A stretch of 34,907 nucleotides of DNA from Spartobacteria bacterium (GTDB lineage: Bacteria > Verrucomicrobiota > Verrucomicrobiia > Chthoniobacterales > UBA10450): positions 1-34,907 of the forward strand of contig PNAS01000085.1 in NCBI GenBank assembly GCA_003169695.1, written 5' to 3'. The position numbers and the translations under genes are program-made. Under the pieces are notes generated by a model that ran no database searches, was not told the DNA's origin, and saw nothing but the letters and a program-made list of their open reading frames with translations. This document shows, piece by piece, positions 7,519 through 16,949 of this stretch (the stretch's first letter is position 1; every line of letters starts with the position of its first letter).

Positions 7519-8832
7519 ATGGATATTTCCATCATCGGCTCCGGTTATGTCGGTCTCGTCACCGGTGCCTGCTTCGCTGACGTCGGCCATAACGTTATCT
7601 GCGTGGATAACGATCCACGAAAAGTAGAGTCCCTCCAGGCGGGCAAGGTGCCCATCTACGAACCCGGACTGGAAGAAGTCATTCACCGGAATGTTTCGGC
7701 GCAGCGGCTTCGGTTTACCGGCAGCATTCAGGAGGCCGTCGAGAACTCGCAAATTGTCTTCATCGCCGTGCCGACTCCGCAACAGCCAGACGGCAGCGTC
7801 GATCTCAGCTTTATCGAAAAAGTCGCGCGTGAGATCGCCGGCGTCCTGACGGATTATCGGGTGATCGTGGACAAGAGCACGGTGCCCGTCAAAACCGGGG
7901 AAAAGGTTCGCGAATCCATTAAACGCTATAACCGGCACGGCGCGGAATTCGACGTGGTGAGCAATCCAGAGTTTTTGCGCGAAGGCTGCGCGGTGGCCGA
8001 CTTGATGCATCCGGACCGTATCGTGATTGGCGCGCAGAGCGAACGCGCCATCGACCTCATGAAAAAGGTCTACGAACCGTTCATGGCGCCGATTCTCGTG
8101 ACCGACATCAACAGCGCCGAGTTGATCAAACACGCGGCGAATTCGTTCCTGGCATTGAAGATTTCCTACATCAACGCGGTCTCGGCGATCTGCGAGGCCA
8201 GCGGAGCGGACGTGGAAAAAGTCGCGGACGGGATTGGAATGGATCGCCGGATTGGCCGAACTTTTCTGAACGCCGGAATTGGCTACGGCGGCTCCTGTTT
8301 CCCGAAAGATATCGCCGCGTTCATTGCGATCAGCGAACAGCTTGGCGTCCCATTCAACTTGCTGAAGGAAGTCCAGCGAATCAACGCGGAGCAGAAGAAT
8401 CGATTTTTGAAGTCGATCCGGGAAGCGCTCTGGGTCTTGCGCGACAAGAGAATTGCGGTATGGGGGCTCGCCTTCAAACCCAACACCGACGACATACGCT
8501 CCTCCATCGCGATCGATCTTGTGGCAGACATGTTGAAGGAGGGAGCGCACGTGACTGCGTACGATCCGAAAGGAATGGAAAAGGCCCGCAACGTAGAAGC
8601 GATCGCCGGAGCGAAGTTCGCCCGATCCGCAGTCGAAACGGTGGAAGGCGCCGAGGCTCTGATAATCGCCACGGAATGGGCGGAATTCGCCAACGTCGAT
8701 CTCGCAATCGTGAAGGAAAAAATGGCCACGCCGATTGTTTTCGACGGGCGCAATTTGTTCGATCCCGAGATAATGGCCAAGCTTGGCTTTCACTACCATT
8801 CCATCGGGCGGGCGCGTGTAACTCCACAGTGA
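7519..8832 (+). CDS. ugd: UDP-glucose 6-dehydrogenase
   Basis: 437 residues. It oxidises UDP-glucose twice with NAD+ to UDP-glucuronate, a precursor for capsule, exopolysaccharide or modified LPS sugars. The N-terminal Rossmann domain has GSGYVGLVTG (residues 7-16). A GTPxxxDGSxDL-type nucleotide motif appears as PTPQQPDGSVDLS, the substrate segment contains NPEFLREG, and the catalytic thiol is Cys260 in GYGGSCFPKD. The C-terminal domain with GLAFKPNTDDIRSSIA is complete. The gap to lptD is 68 bases. A closely related family member (UDP-ManNAc or GDP-Man dehydrogenase) is the main alternative, but PDGSVDLS and the length favour Ugd. Confidence 0.92.
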   Translation: MDISIIGSGYVGLVTGACFADVGHNVICVDNDPRKVESLQAGKVPIYEPGLEEVIHRNVSAQRLRFTGSIQEAVENSQIVFIAVPTPQQPDGSVDLSFIEKVAREIAGVLTDYRVIVDKSTVPVKTGEKVRESIKRYNRHGAEFDVVSNPEFLREGCAVADLMHPDRIVIGAQSERAIDLMKKVYEPFMAPILVTDINSAELIKHAANSFLALKISYINAVSAICEASGADVEKVADGIGMDRRIGRTFLNAGIGYGGSCFPKDIAAFIAISEQLGVPFNLLKEVQRINAEQKNRFLKSIREALWVLRDKRIAVWGLAFKPNTDDIRSSIAIDLVADMLKEGAHVTAYDPKGMEKARNVEAIAGAKFARSAVETVEGAEALIIATEWAEFANVDLAIVKEKMATPIVFDGRNLFDPEIMAKLGFHYHSIGRARVTPQ

Positions 8833-8838
8833 TGGTGG

Positions 8839-8870
8839 ATCGCGCGCTCCGTCGCGCGATGTTTATTATT
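8839..8870 (+). terminator. Probable intrinsic terminator after ugd
   Basis: ATCGCGCG (8839-8846) pairs perfectly with CGCGCGAT (8853-8860) around a six-base loop and is followed by GTTTATTATT. The U-tract is interrupted, so termination may be incomplete. Confidence 0.5.
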
Positions 8871-8873
8871 CGC

Positions 8874-8890
8874 CCCGAAAGCTTTTCGGG
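8874..8890. repeat. Short perfect hairpin CCCGAAA-GCT-TTTCGGG
   Basis: A 7-base perfect inverted repeat with a three-base loop, only 13 bases after the probable terminator. It is compact, lacks a strong T tract and may be a dispersed palindromic element or a backup terminator. Confidence 0.4.
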
Positions 8891-8958
8891 ACACCTTTTG
8901 TCAGTGTGCGACGGAGCCGATCCCACCAAAAGAGACCCTCAACGAACCAACAAGAACG

Positions 8959-10215
8959 ATGGGACCCTCTCAGTCGGCTCGTCATCTAGCGCGTATCGCG
9001 CTCCGCCAGTGGCGCACGGGCCAGACGTTTGCCGACGAGATACTCGCGCGGCTTTTGAGATCGAGCGATCTCATTGCCCCAGACCGCGCGTTTACCACCG
9101 AACTGTTCTACGGGATTTTGCGCAATCTAAGCCTGCTCGATTTCTGGATCGATACTCTTCGAGCTGAACGTCTCGATCATGACGCGCGCGACTTGTTGCG
9201 CCTTGGAATCTACCAACTTTTCCTTCTCGACACTCCAGAGCACGCGGCCGTTTATGAAACGGTCGAGCTTGCCAATCCGAGAAATCGTTCTCTCGTCAAC
9301 GCCGTCCTGCGAAGCGCACTGCGCAGAAAAAAGCAGTTAACAGAGAAAGTGAAAAAGGAAACGCTCAGCGTCCGAACTTCACATCCTCAATTCCTGATCG
9401 ATCGCTGGACAAAAACCTTTGGCCCGGAAAATACGGCGGCGTTATGCGAGCGGAACAACCGTCCGGCATCGATCTACGCCCGCATCAATCTTCTCAAAAT
9501 CTCCGCGGAGAATTTTCTCTCAGTGCATTCCAGCGCGGAGCGGTTGCCGCGCCATCAAAATTTCGTGCGCTTAACGAGTATTCCGAGCGATGCGCTCGCG
9601 CATGGGCACTGCTATGTGCAGGATCCAAGCACAGCTAGCGCCTGCGTGCTACTCGATCCCCAACCGGGCGAGAAAGTGCTTGACGCGTGCGCAGCGCCCG
9701 GCGGGAAAACCGGGTACCTCGCGGAGCTGATGAGAAATCAGGGCACCATTGTGGCCTGCGATCGCGACGAGGGTCGAATCAGGGCGCTGCAGGATAATTT
9801 GGAACGTCTCGGCGTCGAGATTGCCAGATTCGCGCAGCACGACTGGACCAGCGGCGAACCACTGCCGGACGCAGCAGCGATTTCTCCCTTTGATCGGATC
9901 CTGGTCGACACCCCGTGCAGCAATACGGGTGTGATGCGCCGCCGCGTGGATCTTCGCTGGCGGTTGATCCCGAAAGATTTTTCGCGAATGCGGGAGGAGC
10001 AGCGCCGTATTCTGCGCGCGACAATTTCGTTGCTTAGGACCGACGGCGTTTTGGTCTACAGCACGTGCAGCATCGAACCGGAAGAGAATGAAGAAGTCGT
10101 TAAGGCGATCACGCAGGAATTTCCTTTCCTGAAATTTGTCGAGCAGGTGTCGTTGCTGCCATTCCGGGATGGATTCGATGGCGCTTTTGCCACAAAACTG
10201 ATGCGAGCAGCGTAG
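8959..10215 (+). CDS. rsmB: 16S rRNA (cytosine-967-C5)-methyltransferase RsmB
   Basis: 418 residues. An N-terminal NusB-like RNA-binding domain (residues about 8-135, with [20 protein letters not shown] and [10 protein letters not shown]) precedes a Rossmann methyltransferase domain. Motif I reads [19 protein letters not shown]. The two m5C-methyltransferase cysteines are Cys320 in [12 protein letters not shown] and Cys370 (the nucleophile) in [13 protein letters not shown]. The NusB plus RsmB-type arrangement separates it from RsmF and other NSUN-type enzymes. It modifies 16S rRNA C967 in the cytoplasm. It is followed 41 bases downstream by the aminopeptidase gene in the same direction. Confidence 0.93.
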   Translation: MGPSQSARHLARIALRQWRTGQTFADEILARLLRSSDLIAPDRAFTTELFYGILRNLSLLDFWIDTLRAERLDHDARDLLRLGIYQLFLLDTPEHAAVYETVELANPRNRSLVNAVLRSALRRKKQLTEKVKKETLSVRTSHPQFLIDRWTKTFGPENTAALCERNNRPASIYARINLLKISAENFLSVHSSAERLPRHQNFVRLTSIPSDALAHGHCYVQDPSTASACVLLDPQPGEKVLDACAAPGGKTGYLAELMRNQGTIVACDRDEGRIRALQDNLERLGVEIARFAQHDWTSGEPLPDAAAISPFDRILVDTPCSNTGVMRRRVDLRWRLIPKDFSRMREEQRRILRATISLLRTDGVLVYSTCSIEPEENEEVVKAITQEFPFLKFVEQVSLLPFRDGFDGAFATKLMRAA

Positions 10216-10256
10216 CGAGGTTGCATCCGGCATCGCCGGTGGAATCATTATCCTCT

Positions 10257-11372
10257 ATGCATGACCCGCGTTTTGATAAGCTCGCGAAAATCCTTGTCGA
10301 GTATTCGACGAGATTGAAGCGGAACGAAACCGTCCTGATCGAAACATTCGACGTGCCGGACGAGATGATGGTCGCGCTCGTGCGCGCAGCGCGAAAAGTG
10401 GGAGCAATTCCCTTCGCACAAATTCAGCACGTGCGTATCAATCGGGAAATCGCGCTCAACGCCACCGAGCGGCAACTAAACCTGACGGCGATCCATGAAT
10501 TGGCGCGGATGAAGAAGATGGACGCCTACATCGCGATTCGCGGCAGCCACAACATCACGGAATTATCGGACGTCCCGCCGGAGCAAATGAAATTGGTGGC
10601 GAAGAAAATGCGTCCCGTAAACGACCAGCGCGTCCAGAAAACAAAATGGGTGGTCCTGAGATGGCCCACCCCCTCGATGGCGCAACTGGCCGGGATGAGC
10701 TCGGAAGCTTTCGAAGATTTCTATTTCGATGTCTGCACACTCGACTACCGCAAATTGCAGCCGGGTATGAAGGTGCTCAAGAAGCTCATGGACAAGACGG
10801 ATCGCGTTGAGATCAAGGGCCCCGGCACCGATTTGCGCTTCAGCATCAAGGGCATCGGCGCCGTGATCTGCGGCGGTGATCGCAATATTCCGGACGGCGA
10901 AGTGTTCAGTTGTCCGGTCAAGGATTCCGTTCAAGGCCACGTCCTGTTCAACGCCCCGACGATTTACCAGGGCATCGGATTCGACAACATCCGCCTTGAG
11001 TTTAGCGATGGGAAGGTCGTGAAGGCTACGAGCAACCAAACCGACAAACTAAACAAGATTCTCGATTCGGATCCGGGAGCGCGCTACGTCGGGGAATTCT
11101 CGCTCGGATTTAATCCGTACGTTTTGCATCCGATGCGCGACATCCTTTTTGACGAAAAAATCGCGGGCTCGTTCCATTTTACGCCCGGCCAGGCGTATGA
11201 AGACGCCGATAATGGAAACCGAAGCCAGGTCCATTGGGACATGGTCAATATCCAACGACTCGATTACGGCGGTGGCGAAGTTTATTTCGACGGCAAACTC
11301 ATTCGACGTGATGGCGAATTCCTGCCGGGGCAATTGCGATCGCTCAATCGCGGCCGGTTCATCAAGCATTAA
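10257..11372 (+). CDS. M29-family metallo-aminopeptidase (AmpS/aminopeptidase T type)
   Basis: 371 residues from the ATG at 10257. The frame opens at 10221, but the lead [12 protein letters not shown] looks non-coding. The family begins with an [20 protein letters not shown] segment. The dinuclear metal ligands characteristic of M29 are present: Glu215 (PDGEVFS), Glu280 ([10 protein letters not shown]), His326 and Asp328 (QVHWDM), with the conserved Tyr in GQAYED. It removes N-terminal residues from peptides in the cytoplasm. The length is slightly below the roughly 410 residues of the thermophilic prototypes. It likely shares a transcript with rsmB. Confidence 0.9.
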   Translation: MHDPRFDKLAKILVEYSTRLKRNETVLIETFDVPDEMMVALVRAARKVGAIPFAQIQHVRINREIALNATERQLNLTAIHELARMKKMDAYIAIRGSHNITELSDVPPEQMKLVAKKMRPVNDQRVQKTKWVVLRWPTPSMAQLAGMSSEAFEDFYFDVCTLDYRKLQPGMKVLKKLMDKTDRVEIKGPGTDLRFSIKGIGAVICGGDRNIPDGEVFSCPVKDSVQGHVLFNAPTIYQGIGFDNIRLEFSDGKVVKATSNQTDKLNKILDSDPGARYVGEFSLGFNPYVLHPMRDILFDEKIAGSFHFTPGQAYEDADNGNRSQVHWDMVNIQRLDYGGGEVYFDGKLIRRDGEFLPGQLRSLNRGRFIKH

Positions 11373-11464
11373 CGCGCGCAAGCTGGTCCCCTCACCTCAA
11401 CCACTGCCCGGCGGAAGAGGGAGTTCTATTCGGACGCTACCTGCTACTAAGCTGAAAAGCAGTT

Positions 11465-14400
11465 CTAGGCCGGCTTCGGAGCCGCGCCCTGTGCGTTGAG
11501 CTGCATGATTCCGATCTCGCCATTTCCGGCAAGCTGGACATTCGCGATTTCGAACACCGGAGCACCCTCGACGGCGCTGGGGCCCGCGCCCGGCAATTGC
11601 ACCGAGACATTCTTTGAGATTGAATTCAAAACGATCGATGCGATCTCGAACGAGGGCGAGAACTCGACGGTCGCTATTTGGAAACGGCCGGTCACATGGA
11701 CTGATGCCTGTCCCTGCTGCGACGGAGTGATTTGGACCGCGCCACTGTCCGCGCCGGACAAAAGTTGCAGACCCGCAACGTTGAAGGAAGGCGAGCTGAT
11801 CACACTCGGGCGTTGCTGCTGCGATGGAGTCAGGCGGATCATGCCGATCGCGTTGCCCGCGAGTTGCACGGTGGCGATCTCGAACGTGACCTGAAGATTC
11901 ATAGCTGGCTGCGGTTGCTGCGACGGAGCAAGGCGCATCGTGACTATTCTTGAGGTTGGCTTCAGCTGTAGCGCGCCCATCTTGAAACTCGGAGTGAGTT
12001 GCATCGATGCGATCTCAAACGAGAAGGTAAGTTGAACGGCGGTGTGCATGCCGCCGGCTGGTTGAGGCTGAGAAGCGCCCCCTGTCATTGGAGCAGTTCG
12101 AATTGCGGGAGCGGGTGTTGGTTGGATCGGTTGAGGCATGGTGGCTGGTGTTGTTGGCTGCGGAGCTAAGGGCTCGGTGGAAATAACTTGAGGTGCGAAA
12201 GAGGGTGACTCGACCGAATGACGGAGTCCGCCAATTCCCGCAATCGCCCCCTCAGGGAGATTCGTCGGGAGGGATTCGGGCTCGGGCTTGGTAATTTCGG
12301 CCATGGGTGAATCGGTTGAAAACGCGGGAACTTGATAAGGGATGGGTTGACCTTGTGCAACTGGTTCTATTTCCACCCTGGAAATTTCAGCCGCCGGCGT
12401 GACCGCAGCCTCCGCGACAATTTCGGATGGTATCGAGATCATCTCGCCGACCGTTTCAAAGAGTGCAGGAGTTTCAAATGTTGTCGGTTCGCTAACAGCT
12501 TCGGCCGGCGCCAACGCTTCGAATATGACCGGTACATCAAATGCAGCCGGCGTTTCAGCAAACATTGGCGTTTCTTGCGGCGCTGGCGCAGCGTCTTCGT
12601 AGTTCGAAACAATTTCTGTTTGGAGCGGGGCAAATTCCCACTCAGGAGCGGAGGCACGTTCCGGGATTTCGGATAGAGACGCGGGTGTGAGGCCGCTAGC
12701 ATAGGGCGAGTCCGCGGCCGTAAAAGGTGCTGGCGCGCTTTCCGTGACGGGCTGGGGCGCCGGTTCATCGATTTGTTCTGGCTCCTGAATCGGCGCCATT
12801 TCCCGAGGTACGAAATTTTCGACGACCGTGCCGTTTCCGGCGGCGACGGTCGCCCCTGCGCCAAAGGGACGGCTCATTTTGCCGAAAGGAACGGCCGCGC
12901 GCCGCACTGATGGCTCTGACGCTTTAAGCTGGAGCGAAATCTGCGGCGGTCCACCGACGAGCCGGCTCGGGGCAGCAATTTTCTCTGCTGTCGTCTCACC
13001 CTCAACCGCATCAAAACGCGGTCCCATTGCCGGCGCGGGCGAACGGTAAACAGAAACACTCACGCGACGGCGCAGTTCGGAGATCACAACCCACACCAGC
13101 AGAACAATGCCGGCCAAAAGCAAGGCGCCCACGAGCAATGTGCGTGAGTTGGTAAAGCGATCCACGCGTTCGCTGACAGTCGGCTGGGACCATTCCTGGA
13201 CGGTGGCCGGCGCGAGCACGGTGGCAGGCGTGGATGCCGCTGCAATGGGCGCGGCGACCCTGTTCGCTGGGGAGTTAGCGGGATTGTTGGCCGGACTCTG
13301 CTGCGCCACTGCAGCCGATGTAGCCGGGCCGGTGGCAAGACTCTGTTCAGGCTCACTCGGGAGTGAGGCGCGGGTATCCGCCGGCAATGCGTTCGAGGCC
13401 ACCGGCGTTTCCACTTCTGGAGAAGCAGCAGGGGCGGTGGCGGCCTTCTGGTTCTTCGCGATGAGGGTCTGGGAGGCCGATGGAGATTGTACCGCGTTCG
13501 CGGTCGTCGCTTCCATTCCGGCGACGGTCCCCGGCGACTTCTGCGTCACGATTTCGTTTGGTTGCTTGGCGGATTTATTTGACGCGACAACAGATGCCGC
13601 GATTGGGCTCGGTTCGATAGACGGCGTTGCTTCTACTTTCGCGACCTCCGCTAAAGCCGTGGCAGGAGCTGTCGACTGATTTTGCAGCCAACCGAGGTCG
13701 TAGAAAGAGTCGGCAAAGACGAAATTCAGAGCCGGAGAATAAATTTTCCGGGCCGAGACAATCCAGTCGTTGGCTTTGGCCGTGTTGTTATGTTTGAACT
13801 CCCACGCGGCCTGGGCGTAATACAGCGCCGGCGTGTCGCCGGTGAATTGGAATTGTTCCATCATCTTCTGCGCACGACTGTCTTTCCCTTCGAGCAGCAG
13901 TGTCAGATAGATTTTGAATTTGATGATTTGCGCCGTCTGGTTCTTATCGCTGTTCGGTGCTGGTGTGGCGCCAAAGAGCGCTTCGAAACGGTCTCGCGCC
14001 TTCGTGTAATCCTTTTTCTTAAACGGGATTTGCGCGAGATTGTAGTGCGCTTCGGGGAGTTTCGGGTCGAGTTTCACGGCCTGCTTAAAGGCGTTCTCCG
14101 CGCCATCGAAATCCTTCTGCGCGAGTAGAATTTCACCGCGCAGGTTGATGGTGGTTGCTTGATTCGGATTGGCCGCGTCGGCCTCGTCCACCAGCCTGCG
14201 CGCAGCAGTCAGATCACGTTGCTGAAAAGCTTGTTCGGCCTGTTCGTACTTCTCTGTCGCGAGCGCCTGTGCCTTCGCAAGCCGGTCCGCCGCGGAAGTC
14301 AACTCGAGGGCCGCGCGCGTTTGCCCGACGGGCTTCTGCAGCCAACCCACTTCATAGAGCGATTCGGCGAAAAGTTTATTCAGTTGCGGCGAGAAATTCT

Positions 14401-14992
14401 TCTCCGCGGACGTCAGGAGATCTTTCGCTTCCTTTTCATTCTTATGCTGAAGGGCAATGGCGGCGTTCGCGTAATTGGCCGCCGGCGTATCAGGCGACAG
14501 CTCAAACTTGGCAAGAATGGAATCAACCATGTTCTCGTTACCCTGGAGGAGGTAGGTCAACAGGATCTTATATTGGATCAGTTGCGCCGCTTCGCCTTGC
14601 AACTCGGCCGCGTCCCCCTGAAGCAGAGCGTCAAAACGCTTCCGCGCTTCCGCCCAGTCTTTCCGCAAAAACGGGATCTCTGCCAGGTTGAAGCGCGCGT
14701 TCCAGAATTTCGGATCGGTCGCGAGAGCCTTCTGCAGCGCCACCTCGGCTTGATCATAATCAGCCTGCCGCATCAAGATGACACCGCGCAAGTTTTGCGA
14801 CTCAGCGAGATCAGGCTGACGCGCGTCGATCGCATCGAGCTCCTTTAGCGCTTGCGGAAAATTGTTGGCGTTGAATTCGCGGAACGCTTTGCCGTACATC
14901 GACTCGAGCTCCGCCTTGGTTGGGGCGACATTAGTCGCCGCAAAGGAACTAAGGACTAAGACCGTGATCGTCGCAAATTTACGAATGTTCAT
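11465..14992 (-). CDS. Giant TPR, single-TM protein with C-terminal beta-type repeats
   Basis: About 1,175 residues from the ATG at 14992. The N-terminus (MNIRKFATITVLVLSSFAAT) is a signal peptide or anchor; upstream ATGs add only polar residues. Then come two tandem TPR modules of about 195 residues, each ending in the same phrase (SLYEVGWLQ, DSFYDLGWLQ), so the module was duplicated. A long Ala/Thr/Pro/Ser linker leads to one TM helix (LLVGALLLAGIVLLVWVVI, about residues 617-636) and a basic stop (RRR). About 340 Pro/Glu/Ala-rich disordered residues follow. The last 190 residues carry about 12 imperfect copies of an F-x-[IV]-A-x-V-x-L motif (for example FEIATVQLAGN, FKMGALQLKPTS). Predicted topology: TPRs outside, repeats inside. 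Function is unknown; a scaffold is an inference. It lies downstream of the ROK kinase on the same strand. Confidence 0.85.
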   Translation of the reverse strand: MNIRKFATITVLVLSSFAATNVAPTKAELESMYGKAFREFNANNFPQALKELDAIDARQPDLAESQNLRGVILMRQADYDQAEVALQKALATDPKFWNARFNLAEIPFLRKDWAEARKRFDALLQGDAAELQGEAAQLIQYKILLTYLLQGNENMVDSILAKFELSPDTPAANYANAAIALQHKNEKEAKDLLTSAEKNFSPQLNKLFAESLYEVGWLQKPVGQTRAALELTSAADRLAKAQALATEKYEQAEQAFQQRDLTAARRLVDEADAANPNQATTINLRGEILLAQKDFDGAENAFKQAVKLDPKLPEAHYNLAQIPFKKKDYTKARDRFEALFGATPAPNSDKNQTAQIIKFKIYLTLLLEGKDSRAQKMMEQFQFTGDTPALYYAQAAWEFKHNNTAKANDWIVSARKIYSPALNFVFADSFYDLGWLQNQSTAPATALAEVAKVEATPSIEPSPIAASVVASNKSAKQPNEIVTQKSPGTVAGMEATTANAVQSPSASQTLIAKNQKAATAPAASPEVETPVASNALPADTRASLPSEPEQSLATGPATSAAVAQQSPANNPANSPANRVAAPIAAASTPATVLAPATVQEWSQPTVSERVDRFTNSRTLLVGALLLAGIVLLVWVVISELRRRVSVSVYRSPAPAMGPRFDAVEGETTAEKIAAPSRLVGGPPQISLQLKASEPSVRRAAVPFGKMSRPFGAGATVAAGNGTVVENFVPREMAPIQEPEQIDEPAPQPVTESAPAPFTAADSPYASGLTPASLSEIPERASAPEWEFAPLQTEIVSNYEDAAPAPQETPMFAETPAAFDVPVIFEALAPAEAVSEPTTFETPALFETVGEMISIPSEIVAEAAVTPAAEISRVEIEPVAQGQPIPYQVPAFSTDSPMAEITKPEPESLPTNLPEGAIAGIGGLRHSVESPSFAPQVISTEPLAPQPTTPATMPQPIQPTPAPAIRTAPMTGGASQPQPAGGMHTAVQLTFSFEIASMQLTPSFKMGALQLKPTSRIVTMRLAPSQQPQPAMNLQVTFEIATVQLAGNAIGMIRLTPSQQQRPSVISSPSFNVAGLQLLSGADSGAVQITPSQQGQASVHVTGRFQIATVEFSPSFEIASIVLNSISKNVSVQLPGAGPSAVEGAPVFEIANVQLAGNGEIGIMQLNAQGAAPKPA

Positions 14993-15106
14993 GCCAGGAC
15001 GCATACAAGCTATGCCCGTGCCCGATGACAAGCCTATTTTGCCGTTTTACCCGCGAAAACGCGCTTTTTTTCCCGAACGTCACAAAAAACGTGTCGGGCG
15101 CCGGCA

Positions 15107-16054
15107 TTAAGTCGATGAACGTTGCGCTGCGTCGATGGCCAGCGCGGCACTGCCGATAATGCCGCCATCATTACCCAATTCGGCTGGCACCACCTTAAGA
15201 TGCTCGTGATAAACCCCGGAAGTACGCGTGCGAATCGTACGTTTGATCGGCTCGAAGACCAGCGGGCCGGCTTTTGCGACGCCCCCGCCAATAACGATCC
15301 GATCAGGGTTCAGCAACCAGACGATGTTGGTGAGCATGATGCCGATTTCGAACCCGATATCTTCCCAGAGCTTTGCGGCAATTTCGTCGCCGTTAAGCGC
15401 CGACTTTTCGAGAAATAGCGGCGTCAGTTCTTCGGGCCTGCGCGCAATGCCGGCCGCTGTATAAACTTTTTGGGCGCGCTCGGCGATCTGCCGGTTGCCA
15501 ACATATTTTTCCAACGCTCCGAAATTTCCGTAATGGCCCGGCGCGCCATGCGGTTCGATGATCATTTGACCGATTTCGCCGGCGCCGAGCTGGCTGCCGC
15601 GAAACAATTTTCCGTCCAAAATCAAACCGCCGCCCACGCCGGTTCCGAGCGTCATGCAGATCACGTTCAGGCGATCCCGGCCCGCGCCGAACCGCCATTC
15701 CGCGTAGGCCATCGCGTTCGCGTCGTTTTCAATGATCGAGGGCAATCCAGTCTTCTCGCTGAGCAACGCGGCCAACGGGACGTCGCGCCAGCCGGGAACA
15801 TTCGATAATTCCCGCACGCGACCATTCAGTCCGTCAATGATTCCGGGAAGTCCAGCTCCGAGAGCGCAAACCTCGGGATGTTGTTTACGCAGGATTACGA
15901 CATCCCGAAAGACAGCGGCAAGGAGGCCTTCGGCGCTGTCGTGCTCGCGCGTTGGGATCGGTTCCAACCGAGCGATGATCTTACTCCCAGAAACGACGCC
16001 GGGCTTCACGTTGGTCCCGCCAAAGTCGATTCCGATTGCGATTGGCGCGCTCAT
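15107..16054 (-). CDS. ROK-family sugar kinase (glucokinase-like) lacking the zinc site
   Basis: 315 residues from the ATG at 16054; an adjacent TTG at 16057 is less likely. It has an N-terminal phosphate loop, GIDFGGTNVKPG, and the catalytic Asp111 in IENDANAMAYAEW. MTLGTGVGGGLILDG and a second ATP segment (NPDRIVIGGGVAKAG) are also present. Most ROK kinases bind zinc through GEIGH and CxCGxxGCLE. Here these read GEIGQ (Gln163) and GHYGNFGALE (Gly173, Tyr175, Ala180), so all four ligands are missing. It is probably still an ATP-dependent hexose or N-acyl-hexosamine kinase. Its ATG overlaps the coaX stop (TGATG), showing translational coupling. Confidence 0.9.
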   Translation of the reverse strand: MSAPIAIGIDFGGTNVKPGVVSGSKIIARLEPIPTREHDSAEGLLAAVFRDVVILRKQHPEVCALGAGLPGIIDGLNGRVRELSNVPGWRDVPLAALLSEKTGLPSIIENDANAMAYAEWRFGAGRDRLNVICMTLGTGVGGGLILDGKLFRGSQLGAGEIGQMIIEPHGAPGHYGNFGALEKYVGNRQIAERAQKVYTAAGIARRPEELTPLFLEKSALNGDEIAAKLWEDIGFEIGIMLTNIVWLLNPDRIVIGGGVAKAGPLVFEPIKRTIRTRTSGVYHEHLKVVPAELGNDGGIIGSAALAIDAAQRSST

Positions 16055-16830
16055 CAACGCGCTGGTTTTCCAACGTTGCGATTCGCGATAATCCGCAAAC
16101 CTTCCAGCGTCAGGTTCGGATGAACTGCTTCAATCTCGGGAAGCTTTCGCGCAATCAACTGCGCATAGCCACCTGTCGCAACGATTCTTGGTTTGTTCCG
16201 TGGGAAATTCTCGAGGCTGACGCGGATAAGAATCTCGCGCACCAAGCCACGGTAGCCGAAAACCGCACCGGACATCATCGCATCGCGCGTGGTTTTCCCA
16301 ATCGCCCGCACCGGTTCGCGCAGGCTCAATTTCGGCAGCAAAGCAGTGCGGTCGTAAAGAAAACTGGTCATGGCTTCCAGACCCGGCGCGATGACTCCCC
16401 CCACGTAATCGCCGCGAGCGGACACGACATCGAAAGTCACAGCGGTCCCGAAATCGACGACGATCGCCGGATAACCATACAATTGCGCGACCGCGGCGGC
16501 GTTCGCGAGCCGATCGGCGCCGATCGATCGCGGCGCCGGGTAATCAATACCGACGCCGAGATCAAGCTGCGGATCTAGGAAAAGCAGGCGCGAAGAACCC
16601 GCTGCCGCCGCGATCACCTTGTTCTTTCGCGGAACGACTGAAGAAACGACTATCGTCCCCACGCTTCGGCGGTGCAAAATCCGCCGCAGGATAGCGACCG
16701 TAAGCTCATTCGTTGGATGACGTACCGGCTTCACGAGCCGCTTCCTCGTCGCGAAAGCCAGCTTCGTGTAAGAATTGCTGATATCGACCAATAAATAGTC
16801 GGTCGTCCGTTTCCCAGCCGCGCGCATCAT
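16054..16830 (-). CDS. coaX: Type III pantothenate kinase
   Basis: 258 residues, the usual CoaX length. It catalyses the first step of coenzyme A synthesis, the ATP-dependent phosphorylation of pantothenate, without the CoA feedback seen in type I enzymes. Visible motifs are the phosphate-1 loop LLVDISNSYTKL (normally DxGNTxxK), the pantothenate-binding segment PRSIGADRLANA and the phosphate-2 motif VVDFGTAVTFD. GGVIAPGLEAM follows, then a C-terminal VATGGYAQL. Two consecutive ATGs mark the start. It is divergent from hemB (119 bases) and coupled by TGATG to the ROK kinase gene. BirA, which often precedes coaX, is not here. Confidence 0.93.
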   Translation of the reverse strand: MMRAAGKRTTDYLLVDISNSYTKLAFATRKRLVKPVRHPTNELTVAILRRILHRRSVGTIVVSSVVPRKNKVIAAAAGSSRLLFLDPQLDLGVGIDYPAPRSIGADRLANAAAVAQLYGYPAIVVDFGTAVTFDVVSARGDYVGGVIAPGLEAMTSFLYDRTALLPKLSLREPVRAIGKTTRDAMMSGAVFGYRGLVREILIRVSLENFPRNKPRIVATGGYAQLIARKLPEIEAVHPNLTLEGLRIIANRNVGKPAR

Positions 16831-16949
16831 TGAAAAGTCCTGCCCCTCAGGCGCTATCTGGAACGCTCGACCGCGTCAAGTCCGCCAGTCGGGTCGACTT
16901 GTCGTGCGGCGAGCTTGCGACCCCTTGGCGTAACGCTTAGCCTCGGCCG

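Noticed and set aside
7504..8799. 431-codon open frame antisense to ugd
   Set aside because: It lies wholly opposite a clear Ugd with full motifs. Its His/Arg-rich product has no domain, so it is a shadow of codon usage.
11373..11464. Possible extra gene after the aminopeptidase
   Set aside because: It is only 92 bases with no start or coherent frame. The CCCTCACCTCAACC...GGAAGAGGGAG part looks like a fragment of a common dispersed repeat.
13107..13679. Plus-strand 190-codon frame inside the TPR gene
   Set aside because: It is antisense to the Ala/Pro-rich linker of the giant TPR protein, and no domain was recognised.
15032..15106. CGCG-AAAA-CGCG plus T run as a plus-strand terminator
   Set aside because: The stem is only four base pairs and no plus-strand gene ends nearby.
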